64,000 bases of DNA from Paraburkholderia sediminicola (GTDB taxonomy: Bacteria > Pseudomonadota > Gammaproteobacteria > Burkholderiales > Burkholderiaceae). The position numbers and the translations under genes were made by a program. Under the pieces are notes generated by a model. That model was not told the origin of the DNA. It ran no database searches and saw only the letters and a list, made by a program, of their open reading frames with translations. Location of the stretch: positions 372,001 to 436,000 of the forward strand of contig NZ_CADIKC010000008.1 in assembly GCF_902859805.1 (NCBI RefSeq), written 5' to 3'. Shown in pieces: positions 18,101 to 26,670 of this stretch. Position 1 is the stretch's first letter. Every line of letters starts with the position of its first letter.

Positions 18101-18655
18101 GTGCAGACGGTTCTCCGTCTCGCGGCGACGTTCCTTGTACTTCGACACGCCCGCGGCTTCTTCGAGGAACACGCGCAGCTCTTCCGGCTTCGCCTCGATC
18201 AGGCGCGCGATCATGCCCTGCCCGATGATTGCGTATGCACGCGGCCCGAGGCCGGTGCCGAGGAAGATGTCCTGAATGTCGCGGCGGCGCGCCGGCAGGT
18301 TGTTGATGTAGTAGCTCGAAGTGCCGTCGCGCGTCAGCACGCGCTTGACGGCGATTTCGGCATACTGCCCCCACTGCCCGGCGGCGCGGCCGTCGGCGTT
18401 GTCGAACACGAGTTCGACGCTGGCGCGGCTACCCGGCTTGCGCGCGGTCGAGCCATTGAAGATCACGTCCTGCATCGACTCGCCGCGCAGCTCGGAAGCG
18501 CGCGATTCGCCGAGCACCCAGCGCACGGCGTCGATGATGTTGGACTTGCCGCACCCATTCGGTCCGACCACGCCGACTAGCTGGCCCGGGACCTGGAAAT
18601 GCGTGGGATCGACGAATGACTTGAAGCCAGCGAGTTTGATCGAGGTCAGACGCAC
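15137..18655 (-). CDS. smc: Chromosome segregation ATPase SMC
   Basis: Condensin ATPase that organises and segregates the chromosome with ScpA and ScpB. The 1172 residues have the N-terminal head with Walker A GPNGCGKSN (about residue 32), two long coiled coils, a hinge around residues 500-650, and a C-terminal head with signature LLSGGEKA (about 1071), Walker B CLLDEVDAPLDD (about 1097) and the D-loop. Length is normal. It starts 150 bp from the EamA transporter gene and precedes zipA by 117 bp. The coiled-coil region yields a long antisense ORF that is only a codon shadow. Confidence 0.97.
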   Translation of the reverse strand: MRLTSIKLAGFKSFVDPTHFQVPGQLVGVVGPNGCGKSNIIDAVRWVLGESRASELRGESMQDVIFNGSTARKPGSRASVELVFDNADGRAAGQWGQYAEIAVKRVLTRDGTSSYYINNLPARRRDIQDIFLGTGLGPRAYAIIGQGMIARLIEAKPEELRVFLEEAAGVSKYKERRRETENRLHDTRENLIRVEDIVRELSANLEKLEAQAIVATKYKDLQADGEEKQRLLWLLRKNEAGGEQERQQRAIEQAQIDLEAQTAKLREVEAQLETLRVAHYSASDAMQGAQGALYEANAEVSRLEAEIKFIVESRNRVQAQIAALTAQREQWQSQAQKAQDDLEDAEEQLAVAEEKAALAEDEAAGKHDAMPALEARWRDAQTELNAERGGIAQTEQALKLEAAHQRNADQQLQQLQQRHERLKSEAGGLDAPDEAQLEDMRAQLAEHEEILQDAQARLADAQETLPRLDGERRVAQERVQSESAQIHQLDARLAALKQLQENVQTEGKIQPWLEKHELSGLPRLWKKLHVEAGWEAALEAVLRERLAALEVSNLDWVKAFATDAPPAKLAFYAPPAAGQPAAAPAGLRPLLSLVRIDDAGIRAVLNDWLGLAFVADDLQQALAMRAQLPEGGSFVVKAGHVVTRVGVQLYAADSEQAGMLARQQEIENLGRQVRAQALLADEAKAAAIRAEAAHTQAAQALTDVRQQSERATQRVHALQMDVLKLAQAHERYTQRSTQIREELEEITAQIEEQRALRGESEANFERHDSELAELQARFEDHQMAFEALDESLTAARAQSRDLDRAATDARFAARNMANRIDELKRSIQVSHEQSERVAASLEDARAELETINEQTAHTGLQDALDIRAVKEEALHAARLELDDLTAKLRAADETRLSAERALQPLRDRINELQLKEQAARLNGEQFIEQLAAAGVDEAELQAKLTPDMKPSYLQGEVTRINNAITALGPVNMAALDELKAATERKTFLDSQSADLNNAIETLEDAIRKIDGETRTLLQGTFDEVNRHFGELFPRLFGGGQAKLIMTGDEILDAGVQVMAQPPGKKNSTIHLLSGGEKALTATALVFAMFQLNPAPFCLLDEVDAPLDDANTERFANLVRAMSDKTQFLFISHNKIAMEMAQQLIGVTMQEQGVSRIVAVDMETAAGFAQNIV

Positions 18656-18804
18656 GGCGATTTCGCTGTTTGAAAAGGGAAAATAAAAGGTGGCTCGTGA
18701 AGGCCACGCCAGCCGTTCGCCGATGCAGCGAAACGGCCCGCGAACCCCCGCGACACGGGCGCCAACTGCACGCGATGAAGCATGCGCCAGCTAATGAGGG
18801 GCAA

Positions 18805-19803
18805 TCATACCATCGCGCGCGAGCGGTTCTTAGCGTCCTTACGGTCCGCACCGAGGTCGGCATCCCGGTCGACATCAGGACCCGCATCCTGATTGGCCGG
18901 CTCGGGTGGCAAGGCTTTAGTCCGATGCACCCAACTGGACAATGCCGACGCCAGCACGATGCACGCACCGCCTGCCCATTCGCGCGGGCCCGGCGACTCG
19001 CCGGCGAACAGCCACGCGGACAAGGCCGTCACCACGATCTCGAACAGCATGATGATCGAGGCCCGATTGGCCGGCACGCGCGCGAGCCCATACTGCACGA
19101 GCATATTGTTCGACGCGAGCAGAAAACCGAGGCCGAGCACTAGTAACGCGGCCGTGCCGAGATGCGCGCCGGTGGGCGGTGCGGGCATTGCCTCGAACAG
19201 CGATGCACAGGCGCTGAAGATCGCCGCGCCGCCGAAAATCGTCGCGGTGCGCATTTCAGGCTTCATCTCAGGAAGCACGCGGCTCGTCTTGAGGATCAGG
19301 ACGTTGCTCATCGCGAAACCCATACCGCCGGCGAGCCCTGCCCATTCAGCGAGGTTGCCGGGCACCGGAAGGCCGAGTTGCGGCGACCACAGCATGGTCA
19401 TCGCGCCGGCCAGCGACAGCGCCGCGAGACCGGCGCCCGACCAGGTCAGCCGTTCATGCAGGATGAAGTGCGCAAAGAGCGCGGTCCACGCGGGGGTGAG
19501 ATAGAACAGCAGCAGGACGCGCATCACCTCGCCGTGGATCGAGCCCCAGACGAAACCGAGATTGGTCACGCCGGCCGCCAGCGCGAGCGCCGGCAGCAGC
19601 CAGTGCAAGCGCACCGTCCTGAGCGCACGATGGCGGACCAGCAGAACGAACAGGCAACCGGCGGCGCTTGTCAGCGCGCTTGCCGCCGTGCCGGTCACGC
19701 CGAGCGCATTCAGCATGCGCAGCGGGTACCAGATCATTCCCCATACCGAGGCGCCCAGCATGATCGCGAGCGTGGGCCACCCTGTGCGAAGCCAGTTGGT
19801 CAT
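18805..19803 (-). CDS. EamA/DMT-family transporter
   Basis: Inner-membrane transporter of the drug/metabolite superfamily; substrate unknown. From ATG 19803 the 332 residues start MTNWLRTGWPTLAIMLGASV and contain about ten hydrophobic segments in two EamA halves, the second ending LFAGESPGPREWAGGACIVL, a typical EamA C-terminal motif. A hydrophilic tail of about 40 residues follows, rich in Asp/Pro/Arg. The longer upstream ORF extension is Arg-rich and unlike a membrane protein, so the later start was chosen. It is divergent from dapC. Confidence 0.85.
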   Translation of the reverse strand: MTNWLRTGWPTLAIMLGASVWGMIWYPLRMLNALGVTGTAASALTSAAGCLFVLLVRHRALRTVRLHWLLPALALAAGVTNLGFVWGSIHGEVMRVLLLFYLTPAWTALFAHFILHERLTWSGAGLAALSLAGAMTMLWSPQLGLPVPGNLAEWAGLAGGMGFAMSNVLILKTSRVLPEMKPEMRTATIFGGAAIFSACASLFEAMPAPPTGAHLGTAALLVLGLGFLLASNNMLVQYGLARVPANRASIIMLFEIVVTALSAWLFAGESPGPREWAGGACIVLASALSSWVHRTKALPPEPANQDAGPDVDRDADLGADRKDAKNRSRAMV

Positions 19804-20182
19804 GATGCAACGCTCCCGCGGCGGTTGCTGCTCCTGCGGGCGATGTTGCTGACTTGACAGACGGCGGGGTTCTTGCGCCCGCTTCGTCCGAATCGTGCGG
19901 ATGTCTCCATTGCTGCTACATACATTGCTGCTCCTGCTTCTTTTTTGCGCGAACCGTCTGCGGTTCGCGTCGTTCCCGCTGCGTCGCATTGCCTGCGCCG
20001 CCTGGCGGGTTGTGCCGCGTCTTACACGCCGGGCGCCGCCGTGAATTTCCCGTGCGCGCCGCCACGCTATAATCATTCGCTCGCCGCCGCTGCCGCCCTT
20101 TTCGCGTGTTTCATGCGTTTTACGGTTAGCAAGCGTGCCAGCATTCCTCTGCGCCCATCTTCGATCAGGCTCGATCCGCCCA
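19804..20182. other. Intergenic region between EamA gene and dapC
   Basis: 379 bp without a gene. It contains TATAAT at 20068-20073 on the plus strand (about 110 bp before dapC) without a good -35, and the 13-base sequence TTGCTGCTCCTGC twice, at 19825-19837 and 19925-19937, exactly 100 bp apart, with a third partial copy near 19912. Confidence 0.5.
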
Positions 20183-21400
20183 GTGAACCCGCTACTCGAC
20201 TCCCTTCAGCCCTATCCGTTCGAAAAGCTGCGTGCGCTTTTCAAGGACGTCACGCCGCCGGCCGGCCTCGCGCACATCAGCTTCGGCATCGGCGAACCGA
20301 AACACCCCACGCCGGCGCTGATTCGCGACGCGGTGATCGCCTCGCTCGGCGGCCTGGCAGCTTATCCGGCCACCATCGGTTCGCCGGCACTGCGCGAATC
20401 GATCGCGAAATGGGCGACCCAGCGCTACAACCTGCCCCCGGTCGATCCGGCCACCCAGGTGCTGCCGGTGGCGGGCTCGCGCGAGGCGCTTTTTGCGCTC
20501 GCCCAAACGGTTATCGACCCCAAGCGCAATGCGAACGGCGAGCCTGCGATCGTACTCTGTCCGAACCCGTTCTACCAAATCTATGAAGGCGCCGCGCTTC
20601 TCGCCGGCGCACAGCCGTACTTCGTGAATAGCGACCCGGCGCGCAACTTCGCCTGCGACTATTCGGCGGTCCCGGCCGACATCTGGGCGCGCACGCAGCT
20701 GCTGTACGTGTGCTCGCCGGGCAATCCCACGGGCGCCGTGCTCACGCTCGACGACTGGCGCGAGTTGTTCGCGCTGTCGGACCGCTACGGCTTCGTGATC
20801 GCCTCGGACGAGTGCTACTCGGAAATCTACTTCGACGAAGCCAATCCGCCGCTCGGCGGCCTGGAGGCGGCCCACAAGCTCGGCCGCGGCTTCGAGCGCC
20901 TTGTGATGCTCTCCAGCCTGTCCAAACGCTCGAACGTGCCAGGCATGCGCTCGGGCTTTGTGGCCGGCGACGCGGCGATCCTGAAAGACTTCCTGCTATA
21001 CCGGACATACCACGGCACGGCCTTGTCGACAGTGTTCCAGAGTGCCAGCATCGCGGCCTGGAATGACGAAACGCACGTGCGCGAAAACCGCGCGAAGTAC
21101 GTGCAGAAGTTTTCCACCGTGACGCCGATGCTCGCCGAGGTGCTCGACGTACGCCTGCCGGACGCCGCGTTCTACCTGTGGGCGGACGTCTCGCGCACAG
21201 GCCTGTCGGACACCGAGTTCGCCCAGCGCCTCTACGCCGACTATAATGTGACGGTTCTGCCGGGCTCGTTCCTCGCGCGCACTGCGCATGGCGTGAACCC
21301 CGGCCGCAATTTCGTGCGCATGGCGCTCGTCGCCGATGTCGACGAATGCACGCAGGGCGCACAACGGATCGTCGAATTTTGCCGCGCGCTCGCGGGTTGA
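20183..21400 (+). CDS. dapC: Succinyldiaminopimelate transaminase
   Basis: PLP aminotransferase converting N-succinyl-2-amino-6-oxopimelate to N-succinyl-L,L-diaminopimelate in lysine and peptidoglycan synthesis. The protein of 405 residues starts at GTG 20183 (fMNPLLDSLQPYPFEKLR), the usual family N-terminus; an upstream ATG at 20135 adds 16 unlikely residues. The PLP lysine is Lys248 in SLSKRSNVPGMRSGF, with CSPGNPTGAVL and SDECYSEIYF upstream. Its place before dapD and dapE supports the DapC role over a general class I aminotransferase. Confidence 0.93.
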   Translation: MNPLLDSLQPYPFEKLRALFKDVTPPAGLAHISFGIGEPKHPTPALIRDAVIASLGGLAAYPATIGSPALRESIAKWATQRYNLPPVDPATQVLPVAGSREALFALAQTVIDPKRNANGEPAIVLCPNPFYQIYEGAALLAGAQPYFVNSDPARNFACDYSAVPADIWARTQLLYVCSPGNPTGAVLTLDDWRELFALSDRYGFVIASDECYSEIYFDEANPPLGGLEAAHKLGRGFERLVMLSSLSKRSNVPGMRSGFVAGDAAILKDFLLYRTYHGTALSTVFQSASIAAWNDETHVRENRAKYVQKFSTVTPMLAEVLDVRLPDAAFYLWADVSRTGLSDTEFAQRLYADYNVTVLPGSFLARTAHGVNPGRNFVRMALVADVDECTQGAQRIVEFCRALAG

Positions 21401-21481
21401 GTTTTCGCGAATTTTCATATTCGGCAACCCCGCGCACCGCACTCCCTTCTTCAGACTTCAACTCTTCAGAAAAGCACGCAT

Positions 21482-22309
21482 ATGTCGCAACAACTTCAGC
21501 AGATCATTGATACCGCCTGGGAAAACCGCGCCGACCTGTCGCCGAAGGCCGCCCCGGCCGACGTGCGCGAAGCCGTCGCCCACGCCATCGAGCAACTGGA
21601 CCAAGGCGCGCTGCGCGTCGCCGAGAAGAAAGACGGCGACTGGGTCGTCAATCAATGGCTGAAGAAAGCCGTGCTGCTGTCGTTCCGTCTGGAAGACAAC
21701 GTGGTGCAGCCGGCCGGCGGCTACTCGCAGTTCTACGACAAGGTGCCGTCGAAGTTCGCCAACTACACCGCTGAAGACTTCGCCGCCGGCGGCTTCCGCG
21801 TGGTGCCGCCCGCCATCGCGCGCCGCGGCTCGTTCATCGCGAAGAACGTCGTGCTGATGCCGTCGTACACCAACATCGGCGCTTATGTCGATGAAGGCAC
21901 GATGGTCGACACGTGGGCGACCGTCGGTTCGTGCGCGCAGATCGGCAAGAACGTCCACCTGTCGGGTGGCGTGGGCATCGGCGGCGTGCTGGAGCCGCTG
22001 CAGGCCAACCCGGTCATCATCGAAGACAACTGCTTCATCGGCGCGCGTTCGGAAGTGGTGGAAGGCGTGATCGTCGAAGAAAACTCGGTGATCTCGATGG
22101 GCGTGTACCTCGGCCAAAGCACCAAGATTTACGACCGCGAAACCGGCGAAGTCACGTACGGCCGCATTCCGGCGGGCTCGGTGGTGGTAGCGGGCAACCT
22201 GCCGTCGAAAGACGGCTCGCATAGCCTCTACTGCGCCGTGATCGTCAAGAAGGTCGACGCCAAGACGCGCGCGAAGGTCGGCCTGAACGAGTTGCTGCGA
22301 GGCGACTGA
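21482..22309 (+). CDS. dapD: Tetrahydrodipicolinate N-succinyltransferase
   Basis: Transfers succinyl from succinyl-CoA to tetrahydrodipicolinate, the first committed step of the succinylase branch to diaminopimelate. The 275 residues form an N-terminal helical domain and a left-handed beta helix of hexapeptide repeats (for example GAYVDEGTMVDTWATVGSCA, SGGVGIGGVLEP, VIIEDNCFIGARSEV). Length matches E. coli DapD. It lies between dapC and an ArsC-like gene whose ATG shares a base with the dapD stop. Confidence 0.97.
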   Translation: MSQQLQQIIDTAWENRADLSPKAAPADVREAVAHAIEQLDQGALRVAEKKDGDWVVNQWLKKAVLLSFRLEDNVVQPAGGYSQFYDKVPSKFANYTAEDFAAGGFRVVPPAIARRGSFIAKNVVLMPSYTNIGAYVDEGTMVDTWATVGSCAQIGKNVHLSGGVGIGGVLEPLQANPVIIEDNCFIGARSEVVEGVIVEENSVISMGVYLGQSTKIYDRETGEVTYGRIPAGSVVVAGNLPSKDGSHSLYCAVIVKKVDAKTRAKVGLNELLRGD

Positions 22310-22674
22310 TGGCACGCGGCACCAAGACCGTCGTCTACGGCATCCCGAACTGCGACACCGTGAAGAAAGCCCGTGTGTGGCTGGAAGAGCACGGCGTCGA
22401 GTTCGAGTTCCATGACTTCAAGAAGCACGGCGTGACCGAGCCGCTGGTTCAGGACTGGCTGAAGGACGTGAAGCTCGACGCGTTGCTGAACCGTCGCGGC
22501 ACGACCTGGCGCGGCCTGTCCGACGACATGAAGGCGGCGGCGGACACGCAGTCGGGCGCGATCGCGTTGATGATCCACAAGCCGTCGGTGATCAAGCGGC
22601 CGGTGCTGGTGGTCAACGGAAAGGTCAAGTCGCTCGGTTTTTCCGTGGACGAATACACGGCGCTGTTTGCGTGA
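22309..22674 (+). CDS. ArsC/Spx-family protein (YffB-like)
   Basis: A 121-residue thioredoxin-fold protein of the arsenate-reductase family. It has one N-terminal Cys (Cys15 in YGIPNCDTVKKARVWLEEHG) and the DALLNRRGTTWRGL segment common to YffB/Spx/ArsC. YffB proteins are not proven arsenate reductases, and no arsenic genes are near. It overlaps dapD by one base (TGATG) and precedes dapE by about 200 bp, the same placement as yffB next to dapE in other proteobacteria. Confidence 0.88.
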   Translation: MARGTKTVVYGIPNCDTVKKARVWLEEHGVEFEFHDFKKHGVTEPLVQDWLKDVKLDALLNRRGTTWRGLSDDMKAAADTQSGAIALMIHKPSVIKRPVLVVNGKVKSLGFSVDEYTALFA

Positions 22675-22871
22675 TCTGATGCGCCCGATCTGCAGCGTGG
22701 GACCGGCCGTAACGGTTCAAACGCCGCGATCGAAAGCTCGCATCGGCACGCCGATCGGACGCTGCAAGAAGTAAAACGCGGCCTCGCCGCGTTGCTTAAA
22801 AGCTGTTGCCGGCTGCGGTGTCCAACCGCCAGCCGGCATTTTTTCATTTCAAAGTGGCTTGTACTGAATCC

Positions 22872-24011
22872 ATGTCCGGCACCCTCGCCCTTACCGAACA
22901 ACTGATCGCGCGCGCGTCTGTCACGCCCGACGACCAGCATTGCCAGCGCCTCCTGATCGAACGCCTGTCCGCGCTCGGCTTCGAGCACGAGACGATCGAA
23001 TCGAACGGCGTGACCAATCTGTGGGCCGTCAAACGCGGCGTCGACGGCACGCGCGGCAAGCTGCTCGCGTTCGCCGGCCACACGGACGTCGTGCCGACCG
23101 GCCCGCTCGAACAATGGCACTCGGCGCCGTTCGAGCCGACCCATCGTGACGGCAAGCTCTACGGCCGCGGCGCGGCGGACATGAAGTCGTCGATCGCCGG
23201 CTTCGTGGTGGCGAGCGAGGAATTCGTCGCGGCGCACCCGGCGCATCGCGGCTCGATCGCATTCCTGATTACGAGCGACGAAGAAGGCCCCGCCACCGAC
23301 GGCACCGTCAAGGTCGTCGAAGCGCTGCAGGCGCGCGGCGAGCGCATGGACTACTGCATCGTCGGCGAACCGACCTCGAGCGCGCAGTTCGGCGACATGG
23401 TGAAAAATGGCCGGCGTGGTTCCATGTCGGGCAAGCTGATCGTCAAGGGTGTGCAAGGCCATATCGCCTATCCGCATCTGGCGAAAAATCCGGTGCATCT
23501 GCTCGCGCCCGCGTTGGCCGAACTGGTCGCCGAACGCTGGGACGACGGCAACGAATACTTCCCGCCCACCACCTGGCAGGTGTCGAACATCCATAGCGGC
23601 ACCGGCGCGACCAACGTGATTCCCGGCCACGCGGACGTGATGTTCAATTTCCGCTTTTCGACGGCGAGCACGGTGGAAGGCCTGCAGGCTCGCGTCCATG
23701 CGATCCTCGACAAACACAATCTCGAATACGACCTGCAATGGACTGTGAGCGGCCTGCCGTTCCTCACGCCGCGCGGCGATCTGTCGAACGCACTGGCTAA
23801 AGCGATCAAGGACGAAACTGGCGTGACGACTGAACTGTCGACCACCGGCGGCACCTCGGATGGCCGCTTCATCGCCCGCATCTGCGAGCAGGTGATCGAA
23901 TTCGGCCCGCTGAACGCCAGCATCCACAAGATCGACGAACATATCGAAGTCGCACACATCGAGCCGCTGAAGAACGTGTATCGCCGCGTGCTCGAACAAC
24001 TGATCGCCTGA
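22872..24011 (+). CDS. dapE: Succinyl-diaminopimelate desuccinylase
   Basis: Zinc M20 peptidase-family enzyme that hydrolyses N-succinyl-L,L-diaminopimelate to L,L-diaminopimelate. The 379 residues have metal-binding segments FAGHTDVVPTGP, GRGAADMKSSIAG and TSDEEGPATDGT (catalytic Glu pair), the dimerisation domain, and the terminal HKIDEHIEV region. The ATG at 22872 (MSGTLALTEQL) was chosen over one 66 bp upstream because it matches the family N-terminus. It is followed by prmB after 16 bp. Confidence 0.96.
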   Translation: MSGTLALTEQLIARASVTPDDQHCQRLLIERLSALGFEHETIESNGVTNLWAVKRGVDGTRGKLLAFAGHTDVVPTGPLEQWHSAPFEPTHRDGKLYGRGAADMKSSIAGFVVASEEFVAAHPAHRGSIAFLITSDEEGPATDGTVKVVEALQARGERMDYCIVGEPTSSAQFGDMVKNGRRGSMSGKLIVKGVQGHIAYPHLAKNPVHLLAPALAELVAERWDDGNEYFPPTTWQVSNIHSGTGATNVIPGHADVMFNFRFSTASTVEGLQARVHAILDKHNLEYDLQWTVSGLPFLTPRGDLSNALAKAIKDETGVTTELSTTGGTSDGRFIARICEQVIEFGPLNASIHKIDEHIEVAHIEPLKNVYRRVLEQLIA

Positions 24012-24027
24012 CCAAGGAATTTCCGCG

Positions 24028-24912
24028 ATGACGCTCCCGTTTTCCACTGTCCGCGACCTGCTGCGTTTCGCGGTGTCGCGCTTCAACCAGGCCGAGTTGT
24101 CGTTCGGCCACGGCTCGGCCAACGCCTACGACGAAGCCGCTTATCTGATATTGCACACGCTGCATCTGCCGCTCGATCTGCTGGAGCCGTTCCTCGACGC
24201 GCGTCTCTCGCCGGCCGAGGTCGACGCCGTGCTGAACGTGATCGAGCGCCGCGCGGGCCAACGCGTGCCGGCGGCGTACATCACGCAGGAAGCGTGGATG
24301 CACGGCTTTCGCTTCCACGTGGACGAACGCGTGATCGTGCCGCGCTCGTTCATCGGCGAGTTGCTGCAGGACGGTCTGCAGCCGTATGTCGAAGACCCTG
24401 AACAGGTCGGCGCCGTGCTCGAACTGTGCACGGGCTCTGGCTGCCTAGCGATCCTCGCCGCGCACGCCTTCCCGAACGCGGATATCGACGCCGTCGATCT
24501 CTCCGCCCCTGCTCTCGAAGTCGCCACGCGCAACGTCGCGGACTATCATCTCGACGACCGCATCGCCCTCTTCGAAGGCGACCTGTACGCGCCGCTAGCT
24601 GAGCGCCGCTACGACGTGATCATCAGCAATCCGCCGTATGTGAACGCCACTTCCATGCAGGAACTGCCCGCCGAGTACAAGCACGAGCCGGACATGGCTT
24701 TGGCAGGCGGCGCGGACGGCATGGACATCGTGCGCCGGATCATCGCTGAAGCGCGCAACTGGCTGACCGAAGACGGCGTGCTGGTGATCGAGATCGGCAA
24801 CGAGCGCGCGAACGTCGAAGCGGCCTTCGGCGGCCTCGATCTGGTCTGGCTGTCGACAAGTGCCGGCGACGACAACGTGTTCCTGATTCAGGCGGCGGAT
24901 CTGCCGGTATAA
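24028..24912 (+). CDS. prmB: Ribosomal protein L3 N(5)-glutamine methyltransferase
   Basis: SAM-dependent enzyme that methylates a glutamine of ribosomal protein L3. The 294 residues contain an N-terminal helical domain, the SAM-binding ELCTGSGCLAILAAHAFPNA segment and the catalytic NPPY motif at Asn201, followed by VNATSMQELPAEYKHEPDMA, which distinguishes PrmB from the release-factor enzyme PrmC. It directly follows dapE and may share its transcript. Confidence 0.93.
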   Translation: MTLPFSTVRDLLRFAVSRFNQAELSFGHGSANAYDEAAYLILHTLHLPLDLLEPFLDARLSPAEVDAVLNVIERRAGQRVPAAYITQEAWMHGFRFHVDERVIVPRSFIGELLQDGLQPYVEDPEQVGAVLELCTGSGCLAILAAHAFPNADIDAVDLSAPALEVATRNVADYHLDDRIALFEGDLYAPLAERRYDVIISNPPYVNATSMQELPAEYKHEPDMALAGGADGMDIVRRIIAEARNWLTEDGVLVIEIGNERANVEAAFGGLDLVWLSTSAGDDNVFLIQAADLPV

Positions 24913-24920
24913 CGTTCAAT

Positions 24921-24965
24921 CGCTGAACCGCCGGTCGCTGGACCGCCGGTTGCTGAACCGCCGGA
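24921..24965. repeat. Three-copy 15-bp tandem repeat downstream of prmB
   Basis: Units cgctgaaccgccggt, cgctggaccgccggt and tgctgaaccgccgga lie head to tail just after the prmB stop. The rest of this 298-bp gap up to cls shows no gene or strong terminator that I can support. Confidence 0.85.
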
Positions 24966-25210
24966 CCGCTTTATCGCACGACACGCGCGGCAGACGTTCA
25001 TTGCCTGCCGCGCGTATCGAAGCGCCTAGCCACACACGCCTGCACCGCCCGCCTCTCGCCTTCTCGCACACCCCGCATTCGCGGAATCCCCTAAGAAGCA
25101 GGATCGTCACCCCACCCCAACGCACGTACGTTCGGTAAGATGGGCGCGGTCAGCTGCACGCTGCGCCGTCAGGCCGCAGCGGCAGCGCCCTGCCAACCCT
25201 TCGCCCGCCT

Positions 25211-26650
25211 ATGGAATTCGACCTGCTTCACATCGGCACGCTGGTCGCCCTCGCCCATATTCTCGGCGTGGTGGCGGCGTGCCACGCGATTCTGTACACC
25301 CGCACATCGCAAGGCGCGATCGCGTGGGCCGTGTCGCTGGTCGCGATGCCGTATCTGACGCTGGTGCCGTATCTGTTCCTCGGCCGCAGCAAATTCCAGG
25401 GTTATGCGGACGCTCGCCGCATCGAAAACGAATTGCTGCGCACCCGCGCCCATCCTCAGGCATGGGACACGCTGGCCTCGTCGGCCGGGCTGCCTACCCG
25501 GGAACTTGGCGCGAGACTCGTGCATTCGCTCACGCGCCTCGGTGGCATGCCGTTCCTGCCGGGCAATTCCGTGCGTACGCTGGTCAACGGCGCCGCCACG
25601 TTCGAGGCGATCTTCGAAGCGATCGAAGGCGCACGCAATTACGTGATCGTGCAGTTCTTCATCGTGCGTGATGACGCGCTCGGCGAGATGCTCAAGGACG
25701 CACTGATCGCGAAAGCACAGCAAGGCGTGCGCGTCTATTTCCTCTACGACAGCATCGGCAGTTTTGATCTGCCCCACCGCTACGTGGCGGCGCTGCGGGC
25801 AGCCGGTGTGGAGACGCACCCGTTCGCCACCAATCGCCGCTTCGTGAACCGTTTGCAGTTAAATTTCCGCAATCACCGCAAGATCGTCTCGGTGGACGGA
25901 GAACGCGCGTTCATCGGCGGACACAACGTGGGGGTCGAATATCTCGGCAGTAAGCCACCCCTGTCGCCATGGCGCGATACGCATATCGAAGTGCGCGGCC
26001 CCGCTGTCGCCAGCATCCAGTTCGTGTTCACTGAAGACTGGCACTGGGCGACCCAGCAGTTGCCCGAGTTCGCCATGCCGGCTTTCCAGCCTGCCGACGA
26101 AGGCATGCACTGCCTCGTCGTGCCGAGCGGTCCCGCCGACAAACAGGAGACCTGCTCGCTCTTCTTCGTCGAAGCGATCAACGCGGCACGCGAGCGGATC
26201 TGGATCACCACGCCTTATCTCATCCCTGACGAAGCCGTATTCGCCGCGTTGCGGCTGGCCGTGCTACGGGGCGTGGATGTGCGCATTCTGATTCCATGCC
26301 GCCGCGATCACCGCGTGGTGTTCACCGCCTCGAAACTGTACGCGTACGACTCGCTGCGCGCGGGCATCCGCATCTTCCGCTACCAGCCAGGCTTCCTGCA
26401 CCAGAAGGTCGTGCTGATCGACAGCGCGGCGGCGGCCATCGGCAGCGCCAATCTCGACAACCGCTCGTTCCGGCTGAACTTCGAGATCATGGTGCTGACC
26501 GTAGACCGCGGCTTCGCCAAAGATGTCGAAGCAATGCTGCTCAAAGATTTCGCGGAGTCGCTCGAAATCGACCGCACCGAGTACCGCAACGCAAGCGCGC
26601 TGCGGCGCGTGCTGATGCACGTGGCGCGGTTGTTCTCGCCGATCCTGTAG
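25211..26650 (+). CDS. cls: Cardiolipin synthase
   Basis: Phospholipase D-family enzyme that makes cardiolipin from two phosphatidylglycerols at the inner membrane. The 479 residues start with two membrane segments (LLHIGTLVALAHILGVVAAC and a second near residues 35-55), then two HKD motifs: His222-x-Lys224-x4-Asp229 (NHRKIVSVDG) and His397-x-Lys399-x4-Asp404 (HQKVVLIDS), each followed by the GG/GSANLDNRS segments. Architecture and length match ClsA. It is convergent with the glutathione peroxidase gene 20 bp downstream. Confidence 0.94.
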   Translation: MEFDLLHIGTLVALAHILGVVAACHAILYTRTSQGAIAWAVSLVAMPYLTLVPYLFLGRSKFQGYADARRIENELLRTRAHPQAWDTLASSAGLPTRELGARLVHSLTRLGGMPFLPGNSVRTLVNGAATFEAIFEAIEGARNYVIVQFFIVRDDALGEMLKDALIAKAQQGVRVYFLYDSIGSFDLPHRYVAALRAAGVETHPFATNRRFVNRLQLNFRNHRKIVSVDGERAFIGGHNVGVEYLGSKPPLSPWRDTHIEVRGPAVASIQFVFTEDWHWATQQLPEFAMPAFQPADEGMHCLVVPSGPADKQETCSLFFVEAINAARERIWITTPYLIPDEAVFAALRLAVLRGVDVRILIPCRRDHRVVFTASKLYAYDSLRAGIRIFRYQPGFLHQKVVLIDSAAAAIGSANLDNRSFRLNFEIMVLTVDRGFAKDVEAMLLKDFAESLEIDRTEYRNASALRRVLMHVARLFSPIL

Positions 26651-26670
26651 CGCTCCGGCTGCGCCGTGCG

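Noticed and set aside
22449..24122. 557-codon open frame opposite dapE
   Set aside because: It spans three real genes on the other strand and shows no recognisable domain.
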